From contig DATIZY010000145.1 in the NCBI GenBank assembly GCA_035516895.1, positions 1 to 55,891 of the forward strand: a stretch of 55,891 nucleotides of DNA, read 5' to 3'. Below are positions 46,920 to 55,891 of the stretch, in pieces. The notes beneath the pieces are model-generated. The model was given only the letters and a program-made list of their open reading frames with translations, had not been told where the DNA came from and made no database searches. Every line of letters begins with the position of its first letter. The first letter of the stretch is position 1. The position numbers were made by a program, and so were the translations under genes. Source of the DNA: Gp7-AA10 sp035516895 (lineage in GTDB: Bacteria > Acidobacteriota > Thermoanaerobaculia > Gp7-AA8).

Positions 46920-48011
46920 ATGCCCGCCGCGCGCCTCGTCCTCGAAGACGGCACCCTTTACGATGGCGAGTCCTTCGGATCGACGGAAAACGCAATCGGC
47001 GAAGTCGTGTTCAACACGTCGCTGACCGGCTACCAGGAGATCGCCACCGATCCCTCGTACCGGTTCCAGATTGTGACGATGACGTACCCGCACATCGGCA
47101 ACTACGGCGTCGAGAACGTCGTCGAGCAGAGCGCGGAGCCGCAAGTCGCCGGATTCGTCGTGCGCGACGTCATCGAGGAGCCGTCGAGCGCGCATGCGCA
47201 AAGCTCGCTGGGCGACTACTTCACGCGGTACCGCGTCAGCGCGATCGCCGGTGTCGACACGCGCGCGCTTACGCGCAGAATCCGCACCGAAGGCGCGATG
47301 CGCGGCATGATCACGTCGCAGTCGGCCCGCGACGTCGACAGCATCGTGTCCGAGGTGCGAAGCGCGCCGTCGATGAGCGGCCTCGATCTCGTGCGGCGCG
47401 TCAGCGTCGATCGTCCCTACGCGTTCGACGAACATCCCCCCGAAACGAAGCGCCGCGTCGCGGTCTACGACTTCGGCGTCAAACGCGACATCCTCCGGCA
47501 GCTCACACACGCCGGATGCGACGTCACCGTGTTTCCGGCGGAGACTCCCGCGTCGGAGATCCTCGCGGCGAAACCCGACGGCGTGGTGCTCTCGAACGGC
47601 CCCGGCGATCCCGAGCCCGTGACGTACGCGCAGGAAAACATTCGCCAGCTCATCGGCAAGCTTCCGATCTTCGGCATCTGCCTCGGTCACCAGCTGCTGT
47701 GGCTTGCGTTAGGCGGGCGGACGTACAAGCTGAAGTTCGGGCATCGCGGCGGCAACCATCCGGTCAAGCATCTGCGGAGCGGACGCGTGGAGATCACCTC
47801 GCAGAATCACGGCTTCGCGGTGGATCCCGATTCGCTCTCGGAAAATGACGTGGAATATACTCACATTAATTTGAACGATCAGACGCTCGAAGGATTCCGT
47901 CACCGCCGCGAGCCGCTCATCGCCGTGCAATACCATCCCGAAGCCGCGCCCGGTCCGCACGATTCGTTCTACCTGTTCGGCGACTTCATGCGGCTGATGG
48001 ATGCGCCGTAG
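46920..48011 (+). CDS. carA: carbamoyl-phosphate synthase small subunit
   Basis: A 363-aa glutamine amidotransferase subunit that feeds ammonia to CarB for carbamoyl phosphate (arginine and pyrimidine synthesis). The N-terminal CarA domain (LEDGTLYDGESFG, FNTSLTGYQE, YPHIGNYG) is followed by the class I amidotransferase domain with nucleophile Cys in FGICLGHQ, and YHPEA and the catalytic Glu at the end. carB is not adjacent. The gene has its own leaderless-type promoter and an AT-rich codon patch at VEYTHINLND (47853-47876). Confidence 0.95.
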   Translation: MPAARLVLEDGTLYDGESFGSTENAIGEVVFNTSLTGYQEIATDPSYRFQIVTMTYPHIGNYGVENVVEQSAEPQVAGFVVRDVIEEPSSAHAQSSLGDYFTRYRVSAIAGVDTRALTRRIRTEGAMRGMITSQSARDVDSIVSEVRSAPSMSGLDLVRRVSVDRPYAFDEHPPETKRRVAVYDFGVKRDILRQLTHAGCDVTVFPAETPASEILAAKPDGVVLSNGPGDPEPVTYAQENIRQLIGKLPIFGICLGHQLLWLALGGRTYKLKFGHRGGNHPVKHLRSGRVEITSQNHGFAVDPDSLSENDVEYTHINLNDQTLEGFRHRREPLIAVQYHPEAAPGPHDSFYLFGDFMRLMDAP

Positions 48012-48046
48012 CTCGATCGTGAGCGAAGCGCCAACGGCCCGTGCCG

Positions 48047-49270
48047 TCACTCGTGCCGCAGCGCCTCGACCGGATTGAGCTTCGCGGCCCGCATCGACGG
48101 AATGATCGTCGCGAGAAACGACACGGTCACCGAAAACGCCGAAATCACCGCGAGGTCGAGCCCGCGCGTCACGAACGGAATCGACGACACGAAATACACC
48201 TCGGCGATCTCCGGAGGAAAGGAGACGAGGTGGAACCGGGTGATGATCCAGCAGATGGCGACGCCGATCGCCACGCCCAGCGCGGTGCCGGCGATCCCGA
48301 CCATCGAGCCGTACCACACGAAGATGCGCCGGATCGTCCGCGGCTCCGCACCCATGGACGCCAGAATGCCGATCTCCTTCCGCTTCTCGTGCACCGTCAT
48401 GATCAGCGTCGAAACGATGTTGAACGTCGAGACGAACACGATCAGCCCGATGACGATGAACAGCACCAGCTGCTGAATTTTCAGCATCGAGAAAAGCTGG
48501 CGGTTCATGTCGCGCCAGTCGCTCACCGCGAATTTGTGATCGGTCCGCGCCTCGATCGCGTGCGTCACCGCGTCGAGCGATGCGCCGGGCGTCAGCTTCA
48601 CCTCGATCAGGTTTGCCGCCCCGGGCATGTCGAGCAGCCGCTCGGCGTCGTGAAGGCTGATGAACAGCCAGCGCGCGTCGTACTCGTAGAAGCCGGTGTC
48701 GAAGATGTTCGTCACGACGAACGACGAGCTGCGCGGAAGAAAACTGCCGGAGTTGTCCGTCGGCACGGTCACGTTGATCGAGCTCCCCACGCGGACGCCG
48801 AGACGCGTGGCGAGGTACCGGCCGACGCCGACGCCGGCCTCGCCCTCGGGCGTCTCGAACACGCCTCGCGGACCGACGATCTTCGCGAGCATCGGCGAGG
48901 TCCGCGCGCGTTCCGCGTCGAATCCTTTGACCATGACTTCGGTGCCGGTCGTCAGCCGCTCGGTGGTCACGAGCGCATGCTGAAACAGCACCGGCGCCGC
49001 TTCGGACACACCCGGCGTTTCGCGAATGACCTCCACGACGTGATCGGTATTGTTGATCGGCGCGCCGACGGCGTAGACGAACACCTCGGCATTGCCGGCG
49101 AGGAGCTTTCGCTGCAGATCGCCGCGATAACCGGTCATCAGCGCCATCGAGATGACGAGCGCCATCACGCCGATGATCAGTCCGAAGATCGACACGAATC
49201 CGACCGCCGACACGAGCGCATCCGTGGGCCGCTTCAGGTACCGCCATGCGATATGGAACGGGAGGCTCAC
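48047..49270 (-). CDS. LolC/LolE-type lipoprotein-releasing permease
   Basis: A 407-aa ABC permease. It has one N-terminal helix after the conserved FHIAWRYLKRP start (about 18-45), a large periplasmic MacB-type core (about 46-265) and three C-terminal helices (FtsX domain, about 270-400) including FNIVSTLIMTVHEKRKEIGILASMGA. It releases lipoproteins from the inner membrane with the ATPase LolD, which is not encoded here. GTG 49270 overlaps the murI stop (GTGA), so the longer upstream frame is not used. Confidence 0.9.
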   Translation of the reverse strand: MSLPFHIAWRYLKRPTDALVSAVGFVSIFGLIIGVMALVISMALMTGYRGDLQRKLLAGNAEVFVYAVGAPINNTDHVVEVIRETPGVSEAAPVLFQHALVTTERLTTGTEVMVKGFDAERARTSPMLAKIVGPRGVFETPEGEAGVGVGRYLATRLGVRVGSSINVTVPTDNSGSFLPRSSSFVVTNIFDTGFYEYDARWLFISLHDAERLLDMPGAANLIEVKLTPGASLDAVTHAIEARTDHKFAVSDWRDMNRQLFSMLKIQQLVLFIVIGLIVFVSTFNIVSTLIMTVHEKRKEIGILASMGAEPRTIRRIFVWYGSMVGIAGTALGVAIGVAICWIITRFHLVSFPPEIAEVYFVSSIPFVTRGLDLAVISAFSVTVSFLATIIPSMRAAKLNPVEALRHE

Positions 49271-50086
49271 AACGAGACCAACTCTAACCGCTCGATGTCC
49301 TGCTCGAGAAATTCGCCCGCGATGCGGCGGAACCGCTCCGCGGCATCGGTGACCAGGAACGTGTGGGTCGCGCCGCCCGCGCCGCCCGCGCCATCCAGCA
49401 TCGCGCGCACACACTTCGCCGTGGTTTCCGCGCTGTCGACGACTGCCACGGCGTCGCCGACGACATGCTCGATCGTGCCGCGAAGAATCGGATAGTGCGT
49501 GCAGCCGAGGACGAGCGTGTCGATGCCCGCGTCGAGCAGAGGCTCGAGATACACCTCGGCGACCTCGCGGGCAACGTGCGTGTTCGCCCACCCCTCCTCC
49601 GCGAGCGCGACGAACAGCGGGGCCGCCGCCTCGATCACTTCGACGTCGGGGCGGATCTTCCGGATCGCTTTCGTGTATGCGCGCGAATTCACCGTCCCCT
49701 CGGTCGCGATCACGCCGACGCGGCCGCGCGTCGTCCCGGCCGCCGCGCTTGCGCCGGGCTCGATCACGCCGATCACCGGAATGTCGAGCTGCTCCTGCAG
49801 AGTCGGCAGCGCGGCCGACGTCGCGGTGTTGCAGGCGACGACGAGCATGCCGATCCCGCGCTGCAGCAGATGATGCGCCGCCTGCAGCGAGTAGCGGCAG
49901 ACGATCTCCGGCGATTTCGTCCCGTACGGCACGCGTGCGGAGTCACCGAGGTAGATGAGAGGCCGCTCAGGGACGAGGCGGGCAATCTCGCGAAAAACGG
50001 TCAGGCCGCCGACGCCGCTGTCGAAGATGCCGACGGGGTTCGCGGTCGAAGTCCGTTCCTGCGAGCCGCGGATCGCGGTCGGCGAA

Positions 50087-51472
<1,386 letters not shown>

Positions 51473-51574
51473 TTGCTTCGTTTCGCTTCGCTTCGCTTTT
51501 CAGTTTATCCCGAGCGGGGGCGGGTCCAAGGGTCGGAAGCGAGGGATCATGTGTGGCGCCGCCATGCACGTGCC

Positions 51575-51664
51575 ATGTGCAAAAAGCGTGGCGCCGGACG
51601 CGACCCCGTCGCAATCTTGCGCAACGGCCGCAGCAAGCTGTTTCGGATGCCCGCCGAATTCTCC
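51575..51664 (+). pseudogene. truncated VapB/AbrB-type antitoxin fragment
   Basis: ATG 51575 opens a frame that reads VAILRNGRSKLFRMPAEF (51608-51661). This is the typical start of VapB/MazE-like AbrB antitoxins (pattern F/LxNGRSQAxRxPxEF). It then runs straight into a REP palindrome at 51666. No toxin gene follows. Either it is a true antitoxin remnant cut by the REP, or a chance resemblance within the palindrome arm. The inverted right arm shows a degenerate counterpart (KKREARRDES). Confidence 0.4.
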
Positions 51665-51665
51665 C

Positions 51666-51745
51666 GTGTAGGGCACGGCTGCGCCGTGCCGAATCCCGGT
51701 CGCACGGGGGTTCGGCAGCGCGCAGCGCTGCCCTGCACCGTGAGC
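51666..51745. repeat. REP-like palindrome pair
   Basis: GTGTAGGGCACGGC-TGC-GCCGTGCCGAATCCC, then an inverted GGTTCGGCAGCGCGCAGCGCTGCCCTGCAC unit (given in fragments of the full repeat). It forms the centre of the long palindrome at 51502-51885. Confidence 0.8.
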
Positions 51746-51894
51746 AATCCTTGAGGCGCCTGCAGCGCAACTTGAAGACTCGTCGCGCCTGGCCTCGCGT
51801 TTTTTCGCCGGTTGCATGTCCGACGCGGCGGCTCCATTGATCCCTCGCTCCCGCCCCTCGGGCCCACCCGCGCTCAGGATAGACTGCGCAAACC

Positions 51895-53352
51895 ATGGAC
51901 GTCAGCCTCAACAAAGAACCGAAATGGTCGAAGATCGACCACCTCTTCATCGCGCTCGCCGAAAACGATCTGCAGCTTCCGATGCGATCGCTGCAGAAGC
52001 TCGCGAACGAGTCGGGCTTCCGCGGCCGCTCCGACGAGGCGCTCACGCTGCTGGCGGACGAGCCGCGCAAAGTCACCCTCATCGGCATGGGCAAGAAAGA
52101 CAAACTGACGATGCGCGCAGTGCGCGCGGCGCTGTACGCGATGGCGAAGATCGCGAAGAAGCAGCGGGACCGCTCGATCGCCGTGTCCGTCCCGTACGAG
52201 CTTCCCGATCTCGACGCCGAAGATTCGACGCTCGTCGTGGCCGACTACCTCTCGCAGTCGGACTACAAGTACGACGCCTACATCACGAAGAAGGACGAGA
52301 ACGGAAATCTGCCGATCAGCGCAACCGTCATTCCGATCAACGGTGTTGCGGCGAAGCGGCTCAAGCAGCTCGACGCCGAAGCGCGTGCGCTTCGTGCGGG
52401 AGTGCGCACGGTGCGCGATCTCGGCAACGCGCCGCCGAACCTCGCCACCCCGACGTTCATCGCCGAGCGCGCGCAGGAAGTCGCTCGCAACGCCGGCGTG
52501 AAGTGCACCGTCTACGGGAAAAAAGAAATCGAGCGGATGAAGATGGGCGGCCTGCTCGCGGTGAATTCGGGCTCGACGCAGGAGCCGCGATTCATCGTCC
52601 TCGAATACGCGCCGAAAAAAGCGAAGAAGCACGTCGCGCTGGTCGGCAAGGGAATCACCTTCGATTCCGGCGGCATCTCGATCAAACCGGCCGATCGCAT
52701 GGAAGAGATGAAGTTCGATATGTGCGGCGCCGCGGCGGTCATCGGCGCGATCGAGGCCGCGGCGAAGCTCGAGCTCCCCGTCAAAATCACCGGCGCGATT
52801 CCCTCGACCGAGAATCTGCCGAGCGGCAGCGCCTACAAACCCGGCGACATCATCACCATGATGAGCGGCAAGACCGTGGAGATCGTCAACACCGACGCCG
52901 AGGGGCGGATGATCCTCGGCGATGCGCTGCATTACGCGTCGCAGCTCAAGCCCGATCACCTCATCGATTACGCCACGCTGACCGGCGCGTGCGTCGTGGC
53001 TCTGGCCGGCGAAGCGGCCGGCCTTTTCTCGAATGACGATGAGCTGGCTCGGAAGTTGATTGAGTGTGGCGAGCGAGTCGGTGAGCGCCTCTGGCGCATG
53101 CCCGTCTGGGACGAATATCAGGAGTTGATCCGCAGCGAATGGGCGGACATGAAAAACTCCGGCGGGCGTTGGGGCGGCGCGATCACCGCGGCGATGTTTC
53201 TCAAGGAGTTCGTCGATTGTCCATCGTGGGCGCATCTCGACATTGCGGGCACGGCATACACCGAGCACGAGACGGCGCGCGAAGGCCGCGGAGCGACCGG
53301 CGCCGGCGTGCGCGTGACGCTCGCGTTCCTGCAGTCGCTTTCGCGATCCTGA
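51895..53352 (+). CDS. pepA: leucyl aminopeptidase (M17)
   Basis: A 485-aa di-metal aminopeptidase. The N-terminal regulatory domain spans about 1-170. The catalytic domain has GKGITFDSGGISIKP (metal ligands Lys/Asp, about 250-264), MKFDMCGAAAV and the signature NTDAEGRMILGDAL (about 330-343). It cleaves N-terminal residues from peptides and in some bacteria also binds DNA. A TAGACT box 9 nt before the ATG gives a near-leaderless promoter. The end overlaps the next frame. Confidence 0.94.
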   Translation: MDVSLNKEPKWSKIDHLFIALAENDLQLPMRSLQKLANESGFRGRSDEALTLLADEPRKVTLIGMGKKDKLTMRAVRAALYAMAKIAKKQRDRSIAVSVPYELPDLDAEDSTLVVADYLSQSDYKYDAYITKKDENGNLPISATVIPINGVAAKRLKQLDAEARALRAGVRTVRDLGNAPPNLATPTFIAERAQEVARNAGVKCTVYGKKEIERMKMGGLLAVNSGSTQEPRFIVLEYAPKKAKKHVALVGKGITFDSGGISIKPADRMEEMKFDMCGAAAVIGAIEAAAKLELPVKITGAIPSTENLPSGSAYKPGDIITMMSGKTVEIVNTDAEGRMILGDALHYASQLKPDHLIDYATLTGACVVALAGEAAGLFSNDDELARKLIECGERVGERLWRMPVWDEYQELIRSEWADMKNSGGRWGGAITAAMFLKEFVDCPSWAHLDIAGTAYTEHETAREGRGATGAGVRVTLAFLQSLSRS

Positions 53353-54305
53353 TCGCGCTCGCGACCGCATGCGGCGGCCGGCGTGCGACCGCCGTCCGCG
53401 CCGCCGCACATCCCGTCGCCGACGAGGTCACGTTCACTTCGCTCGAGTCGCCGAGCCTGCAGTTTCTGCCGCGGCAGCAGGAGGCGCCCGGCTGGAAGCT
53501 CGACGAAGATCCGATCGTCATTCCCGGCAATCGCCTCGACTCGTACCTCGGCAGCGACGCGGCGCATTTCGCGAAATACGAAACGCTCGACCTGACGATC
53601 GGAAAATATTCGGCGACCGACGGCAATGGCTTCGCCAGCGTCGAGATTTATCGTTTCCCCGATTTCGTCAAGGCGTTCGGCGCGTACTCGATGCGCAAAA
53701 TCGGCGCGTACAAGGCGCTCAATCTGCAGAACGAGTCGTTCGAAAACACGCACTCGATTCAGTTCTGGCGCGGCGCGTTTTACGTGCGCATCATCGGCGA
53801 GCCGCCCGATGCGCTCCTCAAGCTCGCCGGCTCGGTCGCCGATCGAATGCCGGTGGCGCCCGGCAAGCCCGCCGTCTTCAACTTCCTTCCCGACAAATAT
53901 CGCGTGGCCAACAGCGAGCGCTACTCGGCCGAATCGGGGCTGGGCCAGCCGTACTTCGCGAACTCCTTCCAGGCAACGTTCGATTACGACGGCGATCAGA
54001 TCGAAGGCCTCGTCCTCCCCGCGGCGAACAGGCAGGCCGCCGCGGCGATCCTCAACGCGTATCGAACGCTCTTCGTGCACAACGGCAAGCTCCTCGATCC
54101 GATCCCGAACCTCGGCGAAGACAATTTCACGGCCGAAGACAAGTATCTCGGCCGGGCGGTGGCGTTTCGGATCGATCGCTTCGTCGTCGTCTTCAACGGA
54201 TATCAGGAGCGGCAGCACCTGGTCGATCTGGCGACGCTCGCCGATCAGCGCATCCTCGGCACGATCCGCAAACAGCTCGTGAAGGCGGACGAGCAGAACC
54301 AATAG
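53226..54305 (+). CDS. DUF6599-like lipoprotein
   Basis: The well-defined part begins about 53300 with a lipoprotein signal (VAFAILIALATAC, Cys followed by GG), then a domain of about 290 aa (DPIVIPGNRLDSYLGSDAAH, ETLDLTIGKYSA, VEIYRFPDFVKAFGAYSMRKIGAYK, VFNGYQERQHLVDLATLADQ) that I associate with DUF6599. The problem is the start. No ATG, GTG or TTG lies close to the signal peptide, and the nearest in frame is GTG 53226 deep inside pepA. Translation may be coupled to pepA or begin at a non-NTG codon near 53320. The coordinates given are therefore provisional. Confidence 0.7.
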   Translation: MGASRHCGHGIHRARDGARRPRSDRRRRARDARVPAVAFAILIALATACGGRRATAVRAAAHPVADEVTFTSLESPSLQFLPRQQEAPGWKLDEDPIVIPGNRLDSYLGSDAAHFAKYETLDLTIGKYSATDGNGFASVEIYRFPDFVKAFGAYSMRKIGAYKALNLQNESFENTHSIQFWRGAFYVRIIGEPPDALLKLAGSVADRMPVAPGKPAVFNFLPDKYRVANSERYSAESGLGQPYFANSFQATFDYDGDQIEGLVLPAANRQAAAAILNAYRTLFVHNGKLLDPIPNLGEDNFTAEDKYLGRAVAFRIDRFVVVFNGYQERQHLVDLATLADQRILGTIRKQLVKADEQNQ

Positions 54306-54311
54306 CTCGGT

Positions 54312-54380
54312 TGGAGGGCGGCGCTGCGCCCTGCCGAAGCCCCGCCCGGAATTCGGCACGGCGCCGCCGTGCCCTGCACA
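54312..54380. repeat. REP-like palindrome pair
   Basis: GGAGGGCGGCGCTGCGCCCTGCCGAAGCCC, then ATTCGGCACGGCGCCGCCGTGCCCTGCAC inverted (two facing units, listed in part). It lies between the DUF6599-like and radical SAM genes. Confidence 0.75.
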
Positions 54381-54424
54381 AAAACCGATCGTTCGCCCGG
54401 CAACTCCGCAAACTGCGAACGCGA

Positions 54425-54430
54425 TAGAAT
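54425..54430 (+). promoter_or_regulatory. -10-like box for the radical SAM gene
   Basis: TAGAAT 14 nt before ATG 54445, which would give a leader of only about 7 nt. No Shine-Dalgarno is evident, although CCCGAG precedes the ATG. Confidence 0.4.
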
Positions 54431-54444
54431 CCGCCCAGCCCGAG

Positions 54445-55845
54445 ATGAAGGTTGCGTTTCTAAAGCCGCCGGTCGGCGGAATCCTCGGTTTGGAGATGCT
54501 GACGTTCGTCGAGCCGCTTGGCCCGATCTGCGTCGCGGCGTGCCTCGAGGAGCAGGGCCACCAGTGCGCGGTGTTCGATCTGCGCATCGACGGCGAGGAG
54601 CAGGGCCTCGCCAACTGCCGGGCGTTCGATCCCGACGTCGTCGGCCTGCAGTGCAATTTCACGACGGAGCGCAACCGCACTCTGCGGCTCGCCGCGCGCG
54701 TGAAGCGCGAGATGCCGCGCGCGTTCGTCGTCGCCGGCGGACACGACGCCTCACGCGACCCGCAGTGGTTCGAGCAAAACGCAGCCGAGGGCCGGTCCCC
54801 CATCGACATGATCGCGATCGGCGACGGCGAAGAGATCATGCCGATGATCGTCGATGCCCTCGCCCGCGGGCGCGATCCGCATTCGGTGCCGAATCCCGCG
54901 CCGATGCGCGCGAACCTCGACGAGTACCCGCTGCCGGCGCGCCATTTGATCAAACATTATAGTAACAATTATTATATCAATTTTCGGAAGCCGCTCGCGC
55001 TCATGGAAACCGCGCGCGGCTGCCCGTTCAAATGCAATTTCTGCTCGGTCTGGAAGTTTCACGACTCGACGTTCCGCGAGAAATCGCCGGAGCGCGTCGT
55101 CAAAGAGCTTCAGGAGATCGACGCGCCGAACGTCTTCATCACCGACGACATCTTCTGGATGAACGTCCGCCGCGGCGAGGAGATGGCGCGGCAGCTCAAA
55201 GCGGCGGGCATCAGGAAATTCTTCACCGTCCAGACGCGCACCGACATCATCTGCAAGTTCCCGCATCTGATCGAGATGTGGAAAGACTGCGGCAGCCTCG
55301 CGATTTTCCTCGGCCTCGAGGCCGTGACGGACGAGGGACTGAAGGCGGTCAACAAGAAAAACACCGCCGACAACAACGTTCGCGCGATCAACATCCTCAA
55401 GGAGCTCGGCGTCGGCTTCACGCCGAACTTCATCGTCGACCCGGCGTGGGACCGCGATGATTTTGCGCGGCTGCGCGACTGGATCGACACGATGGGCGCG
55501 TACAACAGCGGCTTCTCGATCCTCACGCCGCTGCCCGGCACGGACCTGTGGGACAGCGCGAAAGAGCAGGTCGTCACGCACGACTGGGAGATGTACGACA
55601 TCGTTCACGCGGTGCTGCCGACGAAGCTCTCCCTCGAAGAGTTCTACGACGAGTACTCGCGGCTGTGGCGGCACGCGCTCGAGGTGCGCTATCACTATCG
55701 CGGCAAACTGAAAACCTATCTGCAACTCGGCGCCGCGCTCGCCACGCGCAAAGTCACATTCGGTGCCGTGCGCAAAGGCATGAACATCGCGAAGGTGTTC
55801 TCGAACCCCGAGACGTTCCTGCGCGCGCACGCCGGCCGCCGTTGA
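54445..55845 (+). CDS. cobalamin-binding radical SAM protein
   Basis: A 466-aa class-B-like radical SAM enzyme. An N-terminal B12-binding (Rossmann) domain (about 1-150: PLGPICVAACLEEQGHQ, VVGLQCNFTTERN, IAIGDGEE) lacks the usual DxHxxG His. The radical SAM core (about 190-400) has the 4Fe-4S motif CPFKCNFC, GLEAVTDEGL and TPLPGTDLWD. Relatives act in hopanoid, bacteriochlorophyll or lipid modification, and the substrate here is unknown. Codons for IKHYSNNYYINF (54951-54986) are extremely AT-rich for the genome. A REP follows the gene. Confidence 0.88.
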   Translation: MKVAFLKPPVGGILGLEMLTFVEPLGPICVAACLEEQGHQCAVFDLRIDGEEQGLANCRAFDPDVVGLQCNFTTERNRTLRLAARVKREMPRAFVVAGGHDASRDPQWFEQNAAEGRSPIDMIAIGDGEEIMPMIVDALARGRDPHSVPNPAPMRANLDEYPLPARHLIKHYSNNYYINFRKPLALMETARGCPFKCNFCSVWKFHDSTFREKSPERVVKELQEIDAPNVFITDDIFWMNVRRGEEMARQLKAAGIRKFFTVQTRTDIICKFPHLIEMWKDCGSLAIFLGLEAVTDEGLKAVNKKNTADNNVRAINILKELGVGFTPNFIVDPAWDRDDFARLRDWIDTMGAYNSGFSILTPLPGTDLWDSAKEQVVTHDWEMYDIVHAVLPTKLSLEEFYDEYSRLWRHALEVRYHYRGKLKTYLQLGAALATRKVTFGAVRKGMNIAKVFSNPETFLRAHAGRR

Positions 55846-55859
55846 CGCATTGAATCCCC

Positions 55860-55891
55860 GTGTAGGGCAGGGCTGCGCCCTGCCGAATCCC
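55860..55891. repeat. REP-like palindrome at the window end
   Basis: GTGTAGGGCAGGGC-TGC-GCCCTGCCGAATCCC, the same class as 3842-3875. It is cut by the window edge. Confidence 0.75.

Larger units (their letters stand above)
51502..51885. repeat. long imperfect palindrome with outward promoters (intergenic, about 380 bp)
   Basis: This fills the 422-bp gap between the divergent ntrC-type and pepA genes. The left arm begins TATCCCGAGCG and continues to GGAAGCGAGGGATCATG. The right arm, reversed, begins TATCCTGAGCG and continues to GGGAGCGAGGGATCAATG. The first about 58 bp match at roughly four of five positions, and similarity continues inward through GCCGCC, AAAAA-rich and GCGCGACC blocks. The centre is a REP pair. 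Outward -10 boxes are TAAACT (51502-51507, minus) and TAGACT (51880-51885, plus). Confidence 0.6.

Overview
The window is GC-rich bacterial DNA, coding-dense on both strands, with no rRNA, tRNA or CRISPR array that I could recognise. The gene content suggests an aerobic, Gram-negative soil-type bacterium, most likely an uncultivated member of the Acidobacteriota or a neighbouring phylum. The pointers are a complete Bat-type (MoxR/DUF58/VWA) operon, two DUF4388 signalling proteins, a LolC/E-type permease, a BamE-like lipoprotein, many exported peptidases and abundant REP-like intergenic palindromes. The phylum call is inference from gene families, not from a marker gene.

Layout. 1-5055: tail of a transposase-like ORF, aldehyde dehydrogenase, an exported CarboxypepD_reg-like protein, an ACE-like (M2) metallopeptidase, two small membrane proteins and a GNAT acetyltransferase. 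5065-11976 (minus): moxR, DUF58, a DUF4381-position gene, batA, batB, a TPR protein and batD. 12110-17424: rsmA, a large exported repeat protein and a Cu(+) P1B-ATPase. 17441-20146 (minus): DUF1801, NRDE and AMP-forming acyl-CoA ligase. 20401-25168: prolyl oligopeptidase, treZ, two very small coupled genes and DUF488. 25152-27752 (minus): an apparent metal-transport operon (BON, lipoprotein, Nramp-related carrier, two PRC-barrel proteins). 28751-30201: threonine dehydratase and DinB. 30311-37688 (minus): ParB-like, DUF1801, Mrp/ApbC, LOG, SPOR, BamE-like lipoprotein, DUF4388 and a GAF-GGDEF cyclase. 37718-42318 (plus): GT-like protein, CCA-adding-type enzyme, exported protein, rsmD, phoH and ybeY. 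42315-45779: rhodanese, a relic mobile element, a second DUF4388 protein and methylmalonyl-CoA mutase large subunit. 45906-51472: CARDB-type exported protein, carA, lolC/E, murI and an NtrC-type regulator. 51895-55845: leucyl aminopeptidase, a DUF6599-like lipoprotein and a B12-binding radical SAM protein.

The most unusual signals lie between the genes. (1) Seven intergenic or gene-end sites carry arrays with a strict 7-bp period. Each site uses its own heptamer, several are mirrored as inverted arms, and six of the seven start at or run over a gene's stop codon. (2) Many genes have a TANNNT -10 box only 6-12 nt before the start codon, which points to leaderless or near-leaderless mRNAs. (3) Two palindromic elements (44150-44215 and 51502-51885) carry outward-facing -10 boxes at both ends and seem to serve as bidirectional promoters for the divergent genes around them. 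(4) A short repeat encoding the same C-terminal octapeptide pattern occurs at the left edge and twice, inverted, at 42815-43000, marking a transposase-derived relic.
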